Assembly (NCBI GenBank): GCA_964509425.1
Contig: CAZDWZ010000006.1
Span: 124,001-188,000, forward strand
DNA from: CAZDWZ01 sp964509425
GTDB taxonomy: Bacteria > Bdellovibrionota_C > UBA2361 > SZUA-149 > CAZDWZ01
Length of the DNA: 64,000 nucleotides
Reading direction: 5' to 3'
The notes beneath the pieces were generated by a model. The model was not told the DNA's origin, did not search any database, and worked only from the letters and a program-made list of their open reading frames with translations. Of this stretch, positions 35,775-44,548 are shown in pieces. The number at the start of each line of letters is the position of its first letter. Position 1 is the stretch's first letter. A program made the translations under genes and the position numbers.

Positions 35775-36941
35775 TTAATTCCGGGTGAACCTTTCCTCCG
35801 GCATTTCGCTTACGGCAGTGAGAAACTGACGAAGCTGAAAATTCGAAAGTCGCGGTCCAATCACAAACAATGGTTCGTAACCGTTTCTTACCTGCTTAAG
35901 CTCGCAGATCGCTTTTATCTCACCGTCTGCAGACAGTGTCGCGAGACGGTTTTTCTTCGACAGGAAGTCGTCGGGGATCTCATCGTGACGACCTTCCCGT
36001 ACGAGATGCAGGACGGCAAATCCTCTCCCATTCTTGCGATCGCTCTCGGTAAGCAGAGTATTGATCCTGAACTTTGTGCCTCGCGCCGCACCGACCGGCC
36101 CAGTCCAGGCCGCACGTTCGAGAAACTCGACGAGCCTTCGGTGACCAATCTCCGAGAGTCTGACGGAGGTCAGTCGCTCGGCCGCGCGCTTCGACACCTT
36201 TCGCAATAGGCTTCGGCCTGTCGCGGTCAGACCCAAAAAGATTCTCCGTCCGTCTTTGGTTCGAGACAATTGTCCACTGCGGGCTAACACCTTCGCCGAA
36301 TTTGAGAGAATACTTCTCTCAAAAGGCAGCATGCGGGAGAACTCTCCGAGCTCCGTCTGATGCTCAAAGATCTCCGCCTGTCTGAGAATGGAGTACTTCA
36401 CAAAACCCAAACCGGAGATACCAAGGATTTCATCACTCGCCATCCCGAATGCTTTTGCCAAGCGTACCGTTCCGATCGTCAGCGGGTGATCGCCCGGAAG
36501 TTTTGTCGTCGCGGGAGCGACGAGAAAATCGGCAAGCCTTGCCAGACCTCTCTCAAATTCGACTTGCTCACTCCTTGTAAAATCTTTCACGCATTGTTTC
36601 GATATTTCACTTTGAGCCGTTTGGAGCTGTGACAACACTTTCCGGCCGCGTGGAGTAAGCTCTAGGTGCGACTCACGCCGGTCGATCTTGTTTCCGAGAG
36701 AGGCGACCAGACCTTTTCTGTGTAAGCTCCCAATCGTCCTCGAAGCGGTGCTGGGATCGACATCGACGACGGCGGCGAGTTGTTTTCTTGTCATTCCGGG
36801 TGCCGCTGAAAGCTCAACGAGCGATTGGGCCTCCGCAGGCCCAAGGCCTCGAACCGGATACTCCAGCCGGAGAAAACGCCGGTGGAGGTTATAGGCGTGA
36901 AAGGCATTAAATACGGCATGTTGGGCGGTGAATTTCGGCAT
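35775..36941 (-). CDS. Double MarR-type winged-helix transcription regulator
   Basis: The 388-residue product has two MarR-like winged-helix units. The first (about 20-145) shows LVELSAAPGMTRKQLAAVVDVDPSTASRTIGSL and the wing motif DRRESHLELTPRGRKVL. The second (about 185-290) shows SILRQAEIF, VLARSGQLSRTKDGRRIFLGLTATGRSLL. A third region of about 100 residues (300-388) is unassigned. Standard MarR proteins are about 150 residues and act as dimers, so this looks like an internal duplication giving a one-chain pseudo-dimer. ATG 36941. Target genes unknown. Confidence 0.75.
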   Translation of the reverse strand: MPKFTAQHAVFNAFHAYNLHRRFLRLEYPVRGLGPAEAQSLVELSAAPGMTRKQLAAVVDVDPSTASRTIGSLHRKGLVASLGNKIDRRESHLELTPRGRKVLSQLQTAQSEISKQCVKDFTRSEQVEFERGLARLADFLVAPATTKLPGDHPLTIGTVRLAKAFGMASDEILGISGLGFVKYSILRQAEIFEHQTELGEFSRMLPFERSILSNSAKVLARSGQLSRTKDGRRIFLGLTATGRSLLRKVSKRAAERLTSVRLSEIGHRRLVEFLERAAWTGPVGAARGTKFRINTLLTESDRKNGRGFAVLHLVREGRHDEIPDDFLSKKNRLATLSADGEIKAICELKQVRNGYEPLFVIGPRLSNFQLRQFLTAVSEMPEERFTRN

Positions 36942-37181
36942 TGCTCGATAAAGAAGTCACTTCGTCAATAATACATGCATAATACTACAACAATGCTCGG
37001 CTGTTGAGCTTTATACATTGATTATTCAAAAGATCGCCCAAATTCCCGGTAGAGTACGGAGCGGCGAATACTGAGCTCTCTCAATCTTTTAGAATCTATC
37101 TGAGATGAACTGTGGTCCGGGAAATCTCTTTCCCGACCCACAGGTGTTTTTTGTAGGTGCGCTGTTGCGCGAGGAGGTAGA
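36942..37181. promoter_or_regulatory. Divergent region between double-MarR gene and SPFH-like gene
   Basis: Holds an imperfect AT-rich palindrome centred on ATGCAT (about 36972-36986), a candidate operator for autoregulation by the MarR-type protein. GCGC-TGTT-GCGC lies just before the Shine-Dalgarno of the gene at 37182. Confidence 0.3.
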
Positions 37182-37829
37182 GTGCGTTTCGGTATGGTGT
37201 GCGCCGGAATCATCGGCGTCGCGATGGCCCCGCGGATCGAGGACGACGTGGTGAAGCTGGTGGTGTTCATCATCTGCGTGGCGGGGCTGCTGCTCGCCAC
37301 CTTCCACCGCGTGCCCCGCGACGAGTTCTGGATCTCCCGTAGCCCCGAGAACGGGGAGACGAGCCCCTTGTACCTCTTGGTGCCGGGGTGGTATTTCTTG
37401 CCGACCGTGCTGGACTGCGTGAAGCACGACTTCTTGCGTGTCCAGCGCGAGCAGGTGCCCGTTCTGGTGGACATCGTGATCCGCTTCACAAATGGCGCGA
37501 ATTTCCACGTCATGCAGCGGCTCGTCGTCTGGGTGGAATTCGCTCCGGGCGCTACCGCCCAAGCGGCGGCCTTCGTCCGGTGCTTCGAAGGACAGCTCAG
37601 AGGCGAAAATGGGCTCGCTTCCCTCCGAGGCGGGGCGATCGCCGAGGTGCTTCACCGAGAACTCGAGTCGCTCATGCTGCTCGCCGCGGGATTCGTGAGC
37701 GTCGATCAAGCGCCCGTCGCCATCCGGACCGCGTACCGGAAGATGATGGACAACGCGTCGACCGAAACGGGCCTGTGTATCAGGGAGCTGAAGGACCCGC
37801 AGATTACGTTGCTTCGGGAAGAGGCGTAA
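37182..37829 (+). CDS. Membrane-anchored protein, possibly SPFH/band-7-like
   Basis: The 215-residue product has an N-terminal hydrophobic region of one or two spans (about residues 1-40, VKLVVFIICVAGLLLATF) followed by a soluble domain. LVPGWYFLPTVLDCVKHDF and VPVLVDIVIRFTNG resemble the strand pattern at the start of SPFH (band 7) domains, and the later helix AIAEVLHRELESLMLLAA fits too. The match is by pattern only. GTG 37182 follows GAGGAGGT. Strongly GC-rich codons, a leader hairpin and a terminal hairpin group it with the insert-like genes. Confidence 0.55.
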   Translation: MRFGMVCAGIIGVAMAPRIEDDVVKLVVFIICVAGLLLATFHRVPRDEFWISRSPENGETSPLYLLVPGWYFLPTVLDCVKHDFLRVQREQVPVLVDIVIRFTNGANFHVMQRLVVWVEFAPGATAQAAAFVRCFEGQLRGENGLASLRGGAIAEVLHRELESLMLLAAGFVSVDQAPVAIRTAYRKMMDNASTETGLCIRELKDPQITLLREEA

Positions 37830-37901
37830 CCACGCTCGCCTTCGCCTCCACACACAAACCCAGACGGCACGGTTTTTCTTAGCACGGTTCGGGTCAAAAC
37901 C

Positions 37902-37920
37902 GGGGAGCCGCAAGCTCCCC
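37902..37920 (+). terminator. Hairpin after SPFH-like gene
   Basis: GGGGAGC (37902-37908) pairs with GCTCCCC (37914-37920) around CGCAA. No T-tract. Confidence 0.5.
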
Positions 37921-38169
37921 CATCGCTTCCTTCGGATTGAGGGATGATTCTCGTCGAATCCGTCATCATGTCATCGGGAGAATTCTCCCCTGTCTCATTC
38001 TCAATTTTCGAGAAAAAACAACGAACTTCGAACAGTTGGCTCCAAATCCAGTAATCACCTAGCAGAACCAGCAATCATCGAGCGACGCTTCCGGCCTGTT
38101 TGGAATTTCTCATATCGATAGGTCTCCAAGTGGAAATCGAGATTTTTTTGCTGTCGAAGAGGTTTTATA
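37921..38169. promoter_or_regulatory. Leader region of secreted paralogue 1
   Basis: No gene is visible. The last 120 bases resemble the leader before 39903 (shared CAGCA, CATATC-GA and AAGAGGTT..ATAATG blocks). This suggests the promoter and leader were duplicated with the gene. Confidence 0.4.
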
Positions 38170-39663
38170 ATGAGAACGATTCTCGCTCCCGCTACGAAAT
38201 TGATTTTTGCTGGGGCAATGATTACGACGGGCGGCGCGTCCATCGCCCAAGCAGACACCTACTCCATGTATGGACCGCAATATGCTCCTCCCGTCGCTCA
38301 AAATAGTGGCGACTATTACTCGGCTGCTGCGGGCGCCACCACCGGAACTCCAACGGCGACGCCCACGCCAACACCTCCTCGGCCCGCGACGGCAACCCCC
38401 ACTTCCACACCAACTCCTGCGACCGATCCGATGTTCACCGGCTCTGCTCCGGCACCGGCTGCGGCGGCGGCCACGACCTATCCGCAGTATTCCTCCTATC
38501 CGACGACAACCACTGAGGCGTCTCCGGTGGCCGTTCCCTCTGGAGCCCCAACCGATGCGGGGACCACAATGGTCATAGCCACGGGTGAGGATTCAACGTT
38601 TGTCAGCTCTGTCGCGCCCCCTGCCGAGCCCGTGGACATATGGGACAAGATTCCAGGCGATGAAGACACCGAGCTCACCTCATATGTCCAACATCTAAAC
38701 GCCATCAAAGCGGCAAACCGCGGCGGAGCCGGTGCTGTTTTGGCATTTACAACATCGGTCAAGGACCTCCTGAAATCCACTGAGGCGAACTGGCGGGAGA
38801 AAGTCGAAATCTCACCCGAGCGAGCCGAGGACGTCGCTGCGACGCTCATCACCGGTCTTACCGTACTGAGGGGTCTCACGCCCGAGGCGAGGATCGATGC
38901 GCTTCTCACCATCGAGGCGATCATCAAACCGTGCGACAGAAGGCTCCGCAAGACGATAATGGAGAAACTCTTTCAGCACATGCTCGCGGTCGAGCTCTTT
39001 CAGCCGGAGCCGGTGAAAGTGTTCTGCGCTATCTACCCGACAGAAGGGTCGCTTCCGGAGATCGAAGGACTTACAGGGCCCGCGAAAGAAATTATTCCGC
39101 ACGCGCTGACACAGGGATACATCCGGACGCGAGCGAAAGAGAGAGATGAACATTGGAGGCTGTATCGCTATATCGAATCCATACGGCAAGATCATACTGC
39201 TGTTCGTCCTTTCTATCAGCTCGTGGCAAATGAGATCGCACACAGCCAGAACGACTCTTTGAATTGGATCAATGCGGTCTCCGAAGGTCTGATGAATCGC
39301 AAAACAGAATTGGCCCTGACTTCTTATAAGCACCTGCTTCGAGACTCTGGCGTTGTATCAGCATTGGCCCTCCGCAGTGCGAAATCCGGAGATGATGCTG
39401 ACTTCGCCGTGTCAGTCTTTGAGAAAATGCCCGAGGAAGGACTCGCAAACTGGCACCTCATAATGTCGGGTTTCGTGAATAATTCGAAACAAAACGCAGC
39501 CGTCGATCACGCGAAAGTGTTGATTTTGCTCGCTGGGAGAAACGTCGATGAAAAACAGAGGATGAAGGACACGAGCTTGGAGTGGTTGCGACAGGCAAAG
39601 CCTGAGAGCGCCACCGCCGAAGCCCTCCAACAACTGTATTCCATCCTTGTGGGACTACCATAA
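38170..39663 (+). CDS. Secreted protein of unknown family, paralogue 1
   Basis: The 497-residue product has a signal peptide (LIFAGAMITTGGASIAQA, cleaved about residue 28), a Thr/Pro/Ala-rich low-complexity stretch (about 50-130, with TPTPTP runs), then an alpha-helical domain of about 330 residues. The latter shares blocks with the product of 39903: ELFQPEPVKVFC, EIEGLTGPAKEIIPHAL, RDEHWRLYRY, DSGVVSALALRSAKSGDDA and WHLIMSGFVNNS. I do not recognise the family. Two conserved positions carry Cys. AAGAGG precedes ATG 38170. A tandem duplication with 39903 is clear. Likely surface or secreted. Confidence 0.75.
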   Translation: MRTILAPATKLIFAGAMITTGGASIAQADTYSMYGPQYAPPVAQNSGDYYSAAAGATTGTPTATPTPTPPRPATATPTSTPTPATDPMFTGSAPAPAAAAATTYPQYSSYPTTTTEASPVAVPSGAPTDAGTTMVIATGEDSTFVSSVAPPAEPVDIWDKIPGDEDTELTSYVQHLNAIKAANRGGAGAVLAFTTSVKDLLKSTEANWREKVEISPERAEDVAATLITGLTVLRGLTPEARIDALLTIEAIIKPCDRRLRKTIMEKLFQHMLAVELFQPEPVKVFCAIYPTEGSLPEIEGLTGPAKEIIPHALTQGYIRTRAKERDEHWRLYRYIESIRQDHTAVRPFYQLVANEIAHSQNDSLNWINAVSEGLMNRKTELALTSYKHLLRDSGVVSALALRSAKSGDDADFAVSVFEKMPEEGLANWHLIMSGFVNNSKQNAAVDHAKVLILLAGRNVDEKQRMKDTSLEWLRQAKPESATAEALQQLYSILVGLP

Positions 39664-39902
39664 TCAGGAGTGACTAACGGGGGCCTCCGGACGCTCGTCC
39701 TCTTTTCAGAGAAAACTCCGGACGCATTCTACTTTTACATCAGAAAACTCCGTTCTCCGTTCGTCACGCCTGATACCACCTTCCCAGCAATTCTCCAGCA
39801 GTACCTGCAATTCTCAAGCTTAGAAGCGGAGTCATGGAAGGGAATCCCATATCAGACCATCGACAGGTTTTGGCCTTCGCGACTTTATTTAAGAGGTTCA
39901 TA

Positions 39903-41423
39903 ATGAAGAAATTTTTTTACTCCGCAACTCAGAGTTTCATGAGCGGAGCAGTCTCAATATTTCTCGGTCTAGAGCCGGCATACGCCGAAGCGGTTTCCTC
40001 ACAGGAGTCGTTTGTCACCACCGAATTTTCGACTGACGCGGCGATTCTGCCGGACTTTGTCTCCCTCGATATCTTCTCTCTGACGTATCCGATCTCCGTA
40101 GTCACGCCGGTTTACTACAGCAGCACTCCCGTGATGATGTCGGAGCCCGTTGATACCGATTATTATTCTGCACCCTTACCGGCGATGGAACCAGCAGTCG
40201 GATATTACGAAGCCGTCCCTGCTCCGTCCTATCCTCAAATGGAAGGAGGGCCCCTTCTTGCGGAACCGTTTCCTCTTGCGGGGCCTACGGCGATGCCGAC
40301 GCACGTCGATGTCGATAGCGTAACAACGACCGATATCATAGTCGGAGAAATCAGCATCGAAACCGCTGACACGACAACCACGACGGCTGAAGGTACTCGA
40401 TGGAATAAGACCACCGCGGATGACGAGGAAAAATTACAGCAATTTCTTGAACTCTACCGTAAAATCAAGCCGGGGAATGCAAGCGGAGCCGAATGGGCAA
40501 GAGCGTTCTCCCAAACCATCCAAGAATTTCGTCAATTCATGGAAGCATCTTGGTGGGATTTTCTCTCGCACCGCAACGGACGCTCGGAGGAAGTCATCGA
40601 TTCCCTCCTCACCGCTCTTGCGACACTTCCCGATCTTACTCCACAGCAAAGAATCGATGCGTTGAAGAGCATTCAAACAATTCTCTTGCACATGAGAGAC
40701 CCGGCACTTGCCAGCTACACCGAGAAGCTTTTTCATCACATGATAGCTATCGAGCTTTTCAAACCGGAGCCGATAAAAACGTTCTGCACCGTGTTTCCGA
40801 CGGATGATTCCATTCCGGAAATTCAAGGACTGAGCGGCCCTGCTCGCGACATGATTCCGCACGCCCTCCTCCAAGGATACCTCCGTACCCGAACGAGAGC
40901 CCGGGACGAGCATTGGCGCTTGTTTCGGTATTTCGATTCGCTGAGTCGTGATCAGTCAGCCGTTCTCCCGTTTTACCAGGTCATGGCCGGCGAAATCGGT
41001 GGCGAGCATGAAGAATCGATGAACTGGGTAAATGCAATTGCAGATAAATTTCTGCGCCTCTCCACCGCGGAGAGTCGAGCGGCGTATAAACTCGTCCTTC
41101 GAAATAGCGGAGTCGTGACGGCACTTGCGCTCCGGAGCGCAAAATCGGGTGATGACGCGGCTGATATCGTGGCGGGATTTCTCGATATGCCAGATGAAGG
41201 AATTCCGCACTGGCCGCTCATAATGTCGGGATTGGTAAATAACTCCGCATCGAGGATTTCGGTCCGACATCTGCAGGCCCTCCGCGCCATCGCCGCGACG
41301 AATGCAGACGAGAAAGAGCGAATGAAGACGACCTGTCTCGATTGGCTGAGACGCGCGGAAGTGGGTTCTCCCACGGCAAGAGCCCTCGCGGAACTGAACT
41401 TCGAGCTTTCTCGTCTGCCGTAG
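39903..41423 (+). CDS. Secreted protein of unknown family, paralogue 2
   Basis: The 506-residue product starts at ATG 39903 (AAGAGG upstream), giving a signal peptide (about residues 1-29, cleaved near PAYAEA). A variable Pro/Tyr/Thr-rich region (about 30-170) is followed by the conserved helical domain: ELFKPEPIKTFC, EIQGLSGPARDMIPHAL, RDEHWRLFRYF, NSGVVTALALRSAKSGDDA and WPLIMSGLVNNS. These blocks align with the product of 38170, while the N-terminal halves do not, so the domain is under constraint and the linker is free to vary. No known domain recognised. Confidence 0.75.
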   Translation: MKKFFYSATQSFMSGAVSIFLGLEPAYAEAVSSQESFVTTEFSTDAAILPDFVSLDIFSLTYPISVVTPVYYSSTPVMMSEPVDTDYYSAPLPAMEPAVGYYEAVPAPSYPQMEGGPLLAEPFPLAGPTAMPTHVDVDSVTTTDIIVGEISIETADTTTTTAEGTRWNKTTADDEEKLQQFLELYRKIKPGNASGAEWARAFSQTIQEFRQFMEASWWDFLSHRNGRSEEVIDSLLTALATLPDLTPQQRIDALKSIQTILLHMRDPALASYTEKLFHHMIAIELFKPEPIKTFCTVFPTDDSIPEIQGLSGPARDMIPHALLQGYLRTRTRARDEHWRLFRYFDSLSRDQSAVLPFYQVMAGEIGGEHEESMNWVNAIADKFLRLSTAESRAAYKLVLRNSGVVTALALRSAKSGDDAADIVAGFLDMPDEGIPHWPLIMSGLVNNSASRISVRHLQALRAIAATNADEKERMKTTCLDWLRRAEVGSPTARALAELNFELSRLP

Positions 41424-41466
41424 AGGCATGTGGCGAATATCTCAAGCGGCTCGACCCAAGCGGAGC

Positions 41467-42840
41467 TCAGAGGAAAATTTTCGAGGGGTTCAGAATTCCA
41501 AGGGGATCAAGAGTCGATTTTAGAAGCTTCATGACATCGAGCGAATCACCGTGCTCGACGGGGAGATACTTACGCTTCCCAAGACCGACTCCGTGCTCCC
41601 CGGTGCAGGTTCCGTCCATCGCAAGAGCCCGGCGAATGAGTCGATCATTTAACGCATCTGCTTCGTCGAGCTCAGCGGCATTTTCTCTGTCGACGAGAAT
41701 CGTGAGATGGAAATTTCCATCTCCGACGTGGCCGACAATCGGTGCCAGAAGCGAGCTTGCCTGGATATCCTTCTTCGTTTCGAGAATACATTCTGCAAGT
41801 CGAGAAATTGGTACGCAGACATCGGTCGAATAAAGCGAAGACCCGGGACGGAGCGCCTTGCACGCCCACGCTACATCGTGGCGCGCCCTCCAAAGCTCGT
41901 TTCGCTCTTCGGGTTTGCTTCTCCACTCAAATCCGCCACCGCCCCATTCCGCCGCGAGCGCTTGGACTTGCTCCGCTTGACCCTGTACTTCCGATTGGGA
42001 GCCGTGGAATTCAAGGAAAAGCGTGTCGGTCACCGGTAGATTAAGCTTCGAGTAACGGTTCACGGCATCAATTTGAACGTCGTCGAGGAGCTCGATCCTC
42101 GCTATCGGTATACCCATTTGCATAGTGGCGATGACGGTCCGAACGGCGCCTTCAAGAGTCTGAAAGCCGCACACGGCAGCTGCGATAACTTCAGGAACTC
42201 CGAAGACACGAAGTGTGAGCTCGGTGATGATACCAAGCGTTCCCTCACTCCCGATAAACATTCGCGTCAGATCGTATCCCGCAGCGCTTTTCTTCGTTCT
42301 TCGTCCTGTCCTGATAATTCGCCCGTCGGAAAGGACTACCTCGAGTGCGAGGATATTCTCCTTCATCGTTCCGTAGCGGACAGCATTCGTGCCGCTTGCT
42401 CTCGTCGCGGCCATGCCGCCAAGCGATGCATCCGCCCCAGGATCAACCGGAAAGAAAAGTCCGTCTTTTCGAAGCTCTTGATTCAGAGTCCGGTGCGTGA
42501 GTCCCGGTTGAACAACAACATCAAAATCATCACCGTGAACTCGCACCAGCGATTTCATTTCAGAGAAATTAATACTCACTCCACCTGCCGCGGGAATAGC
42601 CGAACCTTCAAGCCCAGTGCCCGCCCCGAAGGGAGTAACCGGAACACGAAACTCTGCACATGCGGAGATGAGGTGAGACACATCGGCGCTATCGACAGGA
42701 AAAAAGACTGCTTCGGGGATGACCGACTGATGTCGTGATTCATCCCGGGAATGCGCTTCGCGCACGGCTTGCGTTTGAACGATCTTCCCCCTGAAAATTC
42801 CGGTAAGTCGTTCGAGAACTGCGAGAAATTCCTGAGCCAT
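41467..42840 (-). CDS. FAD-linked D-lactate dehydrogenase (cytochrome-type) / glycolate oxidase family
   Basis: The 457-residue product has a PCMH FAD-binding domain (VPVTPFGAGTGLEGSAIP, DPGADASLGGMAATRASG, GSEGTLGIITELTLRVFG) and the C-terminal FAD-oxidase domain (VCVPISRLAE, PIVGHVGDGNFHLTI, TCTGEHGVGLGKRKYLP, LDPLGILNPSKI). The GHVGDGN and GEHGVG motifs supply metal and active-site histidines. Domain order and length fit D-lactate dehydrogenase (LDHD/Dld type); glycolate or 2-hydroxyglutarate are other possible substrates. It acts alone without the GlcEF subunits nearby. AAAGGAG lies 11 bases before ATG 42840. Confidence 0.9.
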   Translation of the reverse strand: MAQEFLAVLERLTGIFRGKIVQTQAVREAHSRDESRHQSVIPEAVFFPVDSADVSHLISACAEFRVPVTPFGAGTGLEGSAIPAAGGVSINFSEMKSLVRVHGDDFDVVVQPGLTHRTLNQELRKDGLFFPVDPGADASLGGMAATRASGTNAVRYGTMKENILALEVVLSDGRIIRTGRRTKKSAAGYDLTRMFIGSEGTLGIITELTLRVFGVPEVIAAAVCGFQTLEGAVRTVIATMQMGIPIARIELLDDVQIDAVNRYSKLNLPVTDTLFLEFHGSQSEVQGQAEQVQALAAEWGGGGFEWRSKPEERNELWRARHDVAWACKALRPGSSLYSTDVCVPISRLAECILETKKDIQASSLLAPIVGHVGDGNFHLTILVDRENAAELDEADALNDRLIRRALAMDGTCTGEHGVGLGKRKYLPVEHGDSLDVMKLLKSTLDPLGILNPSKIFL

Positions 42841-42923
42841 CTCGACATTGTCTCCTTTCTTCTTTCGAGAGATGAATACCAGCGTTTTCTCCGTTCAGTC
42901 TACTTCGAGTTCTAGTTTAGTGA

Positions 42924-42961
42924 CGCGCCGGAACCTGTGGAAAACAAGGGTTTCCGGCGCG
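42924..42961 (-). terminator. Hairpin after hypothetical gene 42981
   Basis: CGCGCCGGAACC (42924-42935) pairs with GGTTTCCGGCGCG (42949-42961) with one bulge. It lies 20 bases beyond the stop of the minus-strand gene at 42981. Confidence 0.55.
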
Positions 42962-42980
42962 CCCACGATCTGAAGAGGGA

Positions 42981-43409
42981 TCAGCCGGCGGGCGCCGGAG
43001 TTTGCGGAGCAGGTATGGGTGATTCGGGTGGTGTCCTCAATGTGATTCGAACTTTCCAGCGTACGACACCACCATCATCCGGCTCTTCTACCAAACAGAG
43101 AATTACATTCTCCGGCATGTAAGGCCGCGCCATCAGGATTACCGCCATCGTGGCAATGTCTTCGCCATTTTCGAGCTGCAATGTTCCGGTCAATTGTTCT
43201 GGTACTTCCTGATCCAGCGACCACTGTCTGAGCATGTGGAAGATCGCCTGGACGCCTCGATAAGCGCTCACGGCAATAGCCGCGTTCGACTTCAGCTCAA
43301 GGAATTTCAGTAGCGCTTCATCCGCGAGGCGGATACGCGCTCTCACGTCATCGCTCAGACGACTTAGCGCATCAACGTGATTGAAAGGAGGATTGAGAAT
43401 CGCCGCCAT
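42981..43409 (-). CDS. Hypothetical protein, 142 residues
   Basis: I recognise no family. From ATG 43409 the product reads as a soluble, mostly helical first half (DALSRLSDDVRARIRLADEALLKFLEL) and a strand-rich second half, ending with a Pro-rich tail (ESPIPAPQTPAPAG). The longer in-frame reading to 43565 adds an unconvincing basic stretch and is rejected. Shine-Dalgarno is weak (CAGGGC). A strong hairpin just downstream supports it as a transcribed gene. Confidence 0.5.
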   Translation of the reverse strand: MAAILNPPFNHVDALSRLSDDVRARIRLADEALLKFLELKSNAAIAVSAYRGVQAIFHMLRQWSLDQEVPEQLTGTLQLENGEDIATMAVILMARPYMPENVILCLVEEPDDGGVVRWKVRITLRTPPESPIPAPQTPAPAG

Positions 43410-43781
43410 AACCCGAGCCCTGAGAGAATGCGGCGTCGCCTCGAGAAAGTGGAACTTCCACCGCCTCCGTTCGAACGGCACCGCGTTCAAGAGCAGAGTC
43501 AAGGCTCGTGCTCCTGAACGCGATGCAGCAGGAACAGAAGAATTTCTTTGTGAACGACCGGGCAACGTCGTGCTTTTAACGGAGCAAGAATAAAACCGAT
43601 TTCAGGTTCCGGCTCGACATCGAAAACTTCAAACAAATGTCCGCCGAATGGGAGAAAAGGAAATTTGAGAGAAAAAAGAACAAAACGAGAAACTCGAGTT
43701 CTCGAGGAGAACTATACTTGAAAAAGCGTTCCTTTTTTGGGGCGGTCGAGAGCGGCAAGCGTTAAGCAAGAAAAATGAAAT
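43410..43781. other. Intergenic region
   Basis: About 370 bases with no gene on either strand. Strongly A-rich from 43600 to 43790, in contrast to the GC-rich gene that follows. Confidence 0.4.
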
Positions 43782-43830
43782 GGAGTCGAAGGAGAGCGGC
43801 CTTCGGAAGGAGAAACCCTCCTTCGACTCC
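43782..43830 (-). terminator. Strong hairpin after gene 43871
   Basis: GGAGTCGAAGGAG (43782-43794) pairs perfectly with CTCCTTCGACTCC (43818-43830). On the minus strand it is followed by ATTTCATTTTTCTTG, a usable T-tract. This is the clearest terminator among the insert-like genes. Confidence 0.7.
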
Positions 43831-43870
43831 GGAAGGCGGGAGGAGACAACCGGGGTAGTCCCTACGATTC

Positions 43871-44314
43871 TCAGCCGAGCAAGGAATCCACGTTGCACCG
43901 CGCGATGGGTCCGCCGAGGAGCGAGGCCAACCGCTGGAAGACGACGACCGTCGCGGTGCTGTTCCCGGTCTTCTTCAAGTGCGTTTGCATCAGTTCCTTG
44001 AACAGGTCGAGGCCGACGTCGCAGAGCCGCTCGAACATCATCCGCAGTCCGACGTAAATCGCCTCACCGCCGTCCGGATTCAGCGCCGCCCGAAACGCGA
44101 CGCAGGCCTCCGTGGGGTCGGGCCACATGCCGTTCAACTCGTGGTCGACCGCGCAGGCGATGCGGTCCCCGTCGTCCTCCGTCAAGTCGTTCTCCCGGAC
44201 GCACCGCGCGACCGCCACCCCGAGGATGGGGTAGGAGATGTCGCCCTTCCCGACGAACATCTTCAACGACTTCACGACCACCTCGACCCACTGCTCGAAA
44301 CGCGTCAGGCTCAT
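43871..44314 (-). CDS. Hypothetical soluble protein, 147 residues (insert-like)
   Basis: I recognise no family. The product is helical and soluble, with regular amphipathic segments (RFEQWVEVVVKSLKMFVG, EAIYVGLRMMFERLCDVG, LDLFKELMQTHLKK). ATG 44314 is set by GAAAGGAGGGTG immediately upstream. A small leader hairpin (CGACTC/GAGTCG) lies before it. G/C-ending codons, strong Shine-Dalgarno and its own terminator match the other insert-like genes and contrast with the A-rich flanks. Confidence 0.65.
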   Translation of the reverse strand: MSLTRFEQWVEVVVKSLKMFVGKGDISYPILGVAVARCVRENDLTEDDGDRIACAVDHELNGMWPDPTEACVAFRAALNPDGGEAIYVGLRMMFERLCDVGLDLFKELMQTHLKKTGNSTATVVVFQRLASLLGGPIARCNVDSLLG

Positions 44315-44548
44315 GGCACCCTCCTTTCGGAGTTCGACTCGATGCCGGAGTCGCCCTTTCGGGTAGTTTGAAAAAACCTCTCGCGCTCTCCTTCGAATAT
44401 CCAAAAGATTTATGGTAGTTGCCGTCTCTTGGATGCGTGTTGACCGAGAATAGATCAAGAATAGACTCAACGAGGATCAATAGAGAGCGAGCGACACTCT
44501 CCACGCGGAAGAATCTGTATTTGAATGTAAGAGCGACTAGTCAGCGCT

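Noticed and set aside
42073..42738. 221-codon plus-strand frame
   Set aside because: Antisense to the FAD-linked dehydrogenase, whose motifs are unambiguous.
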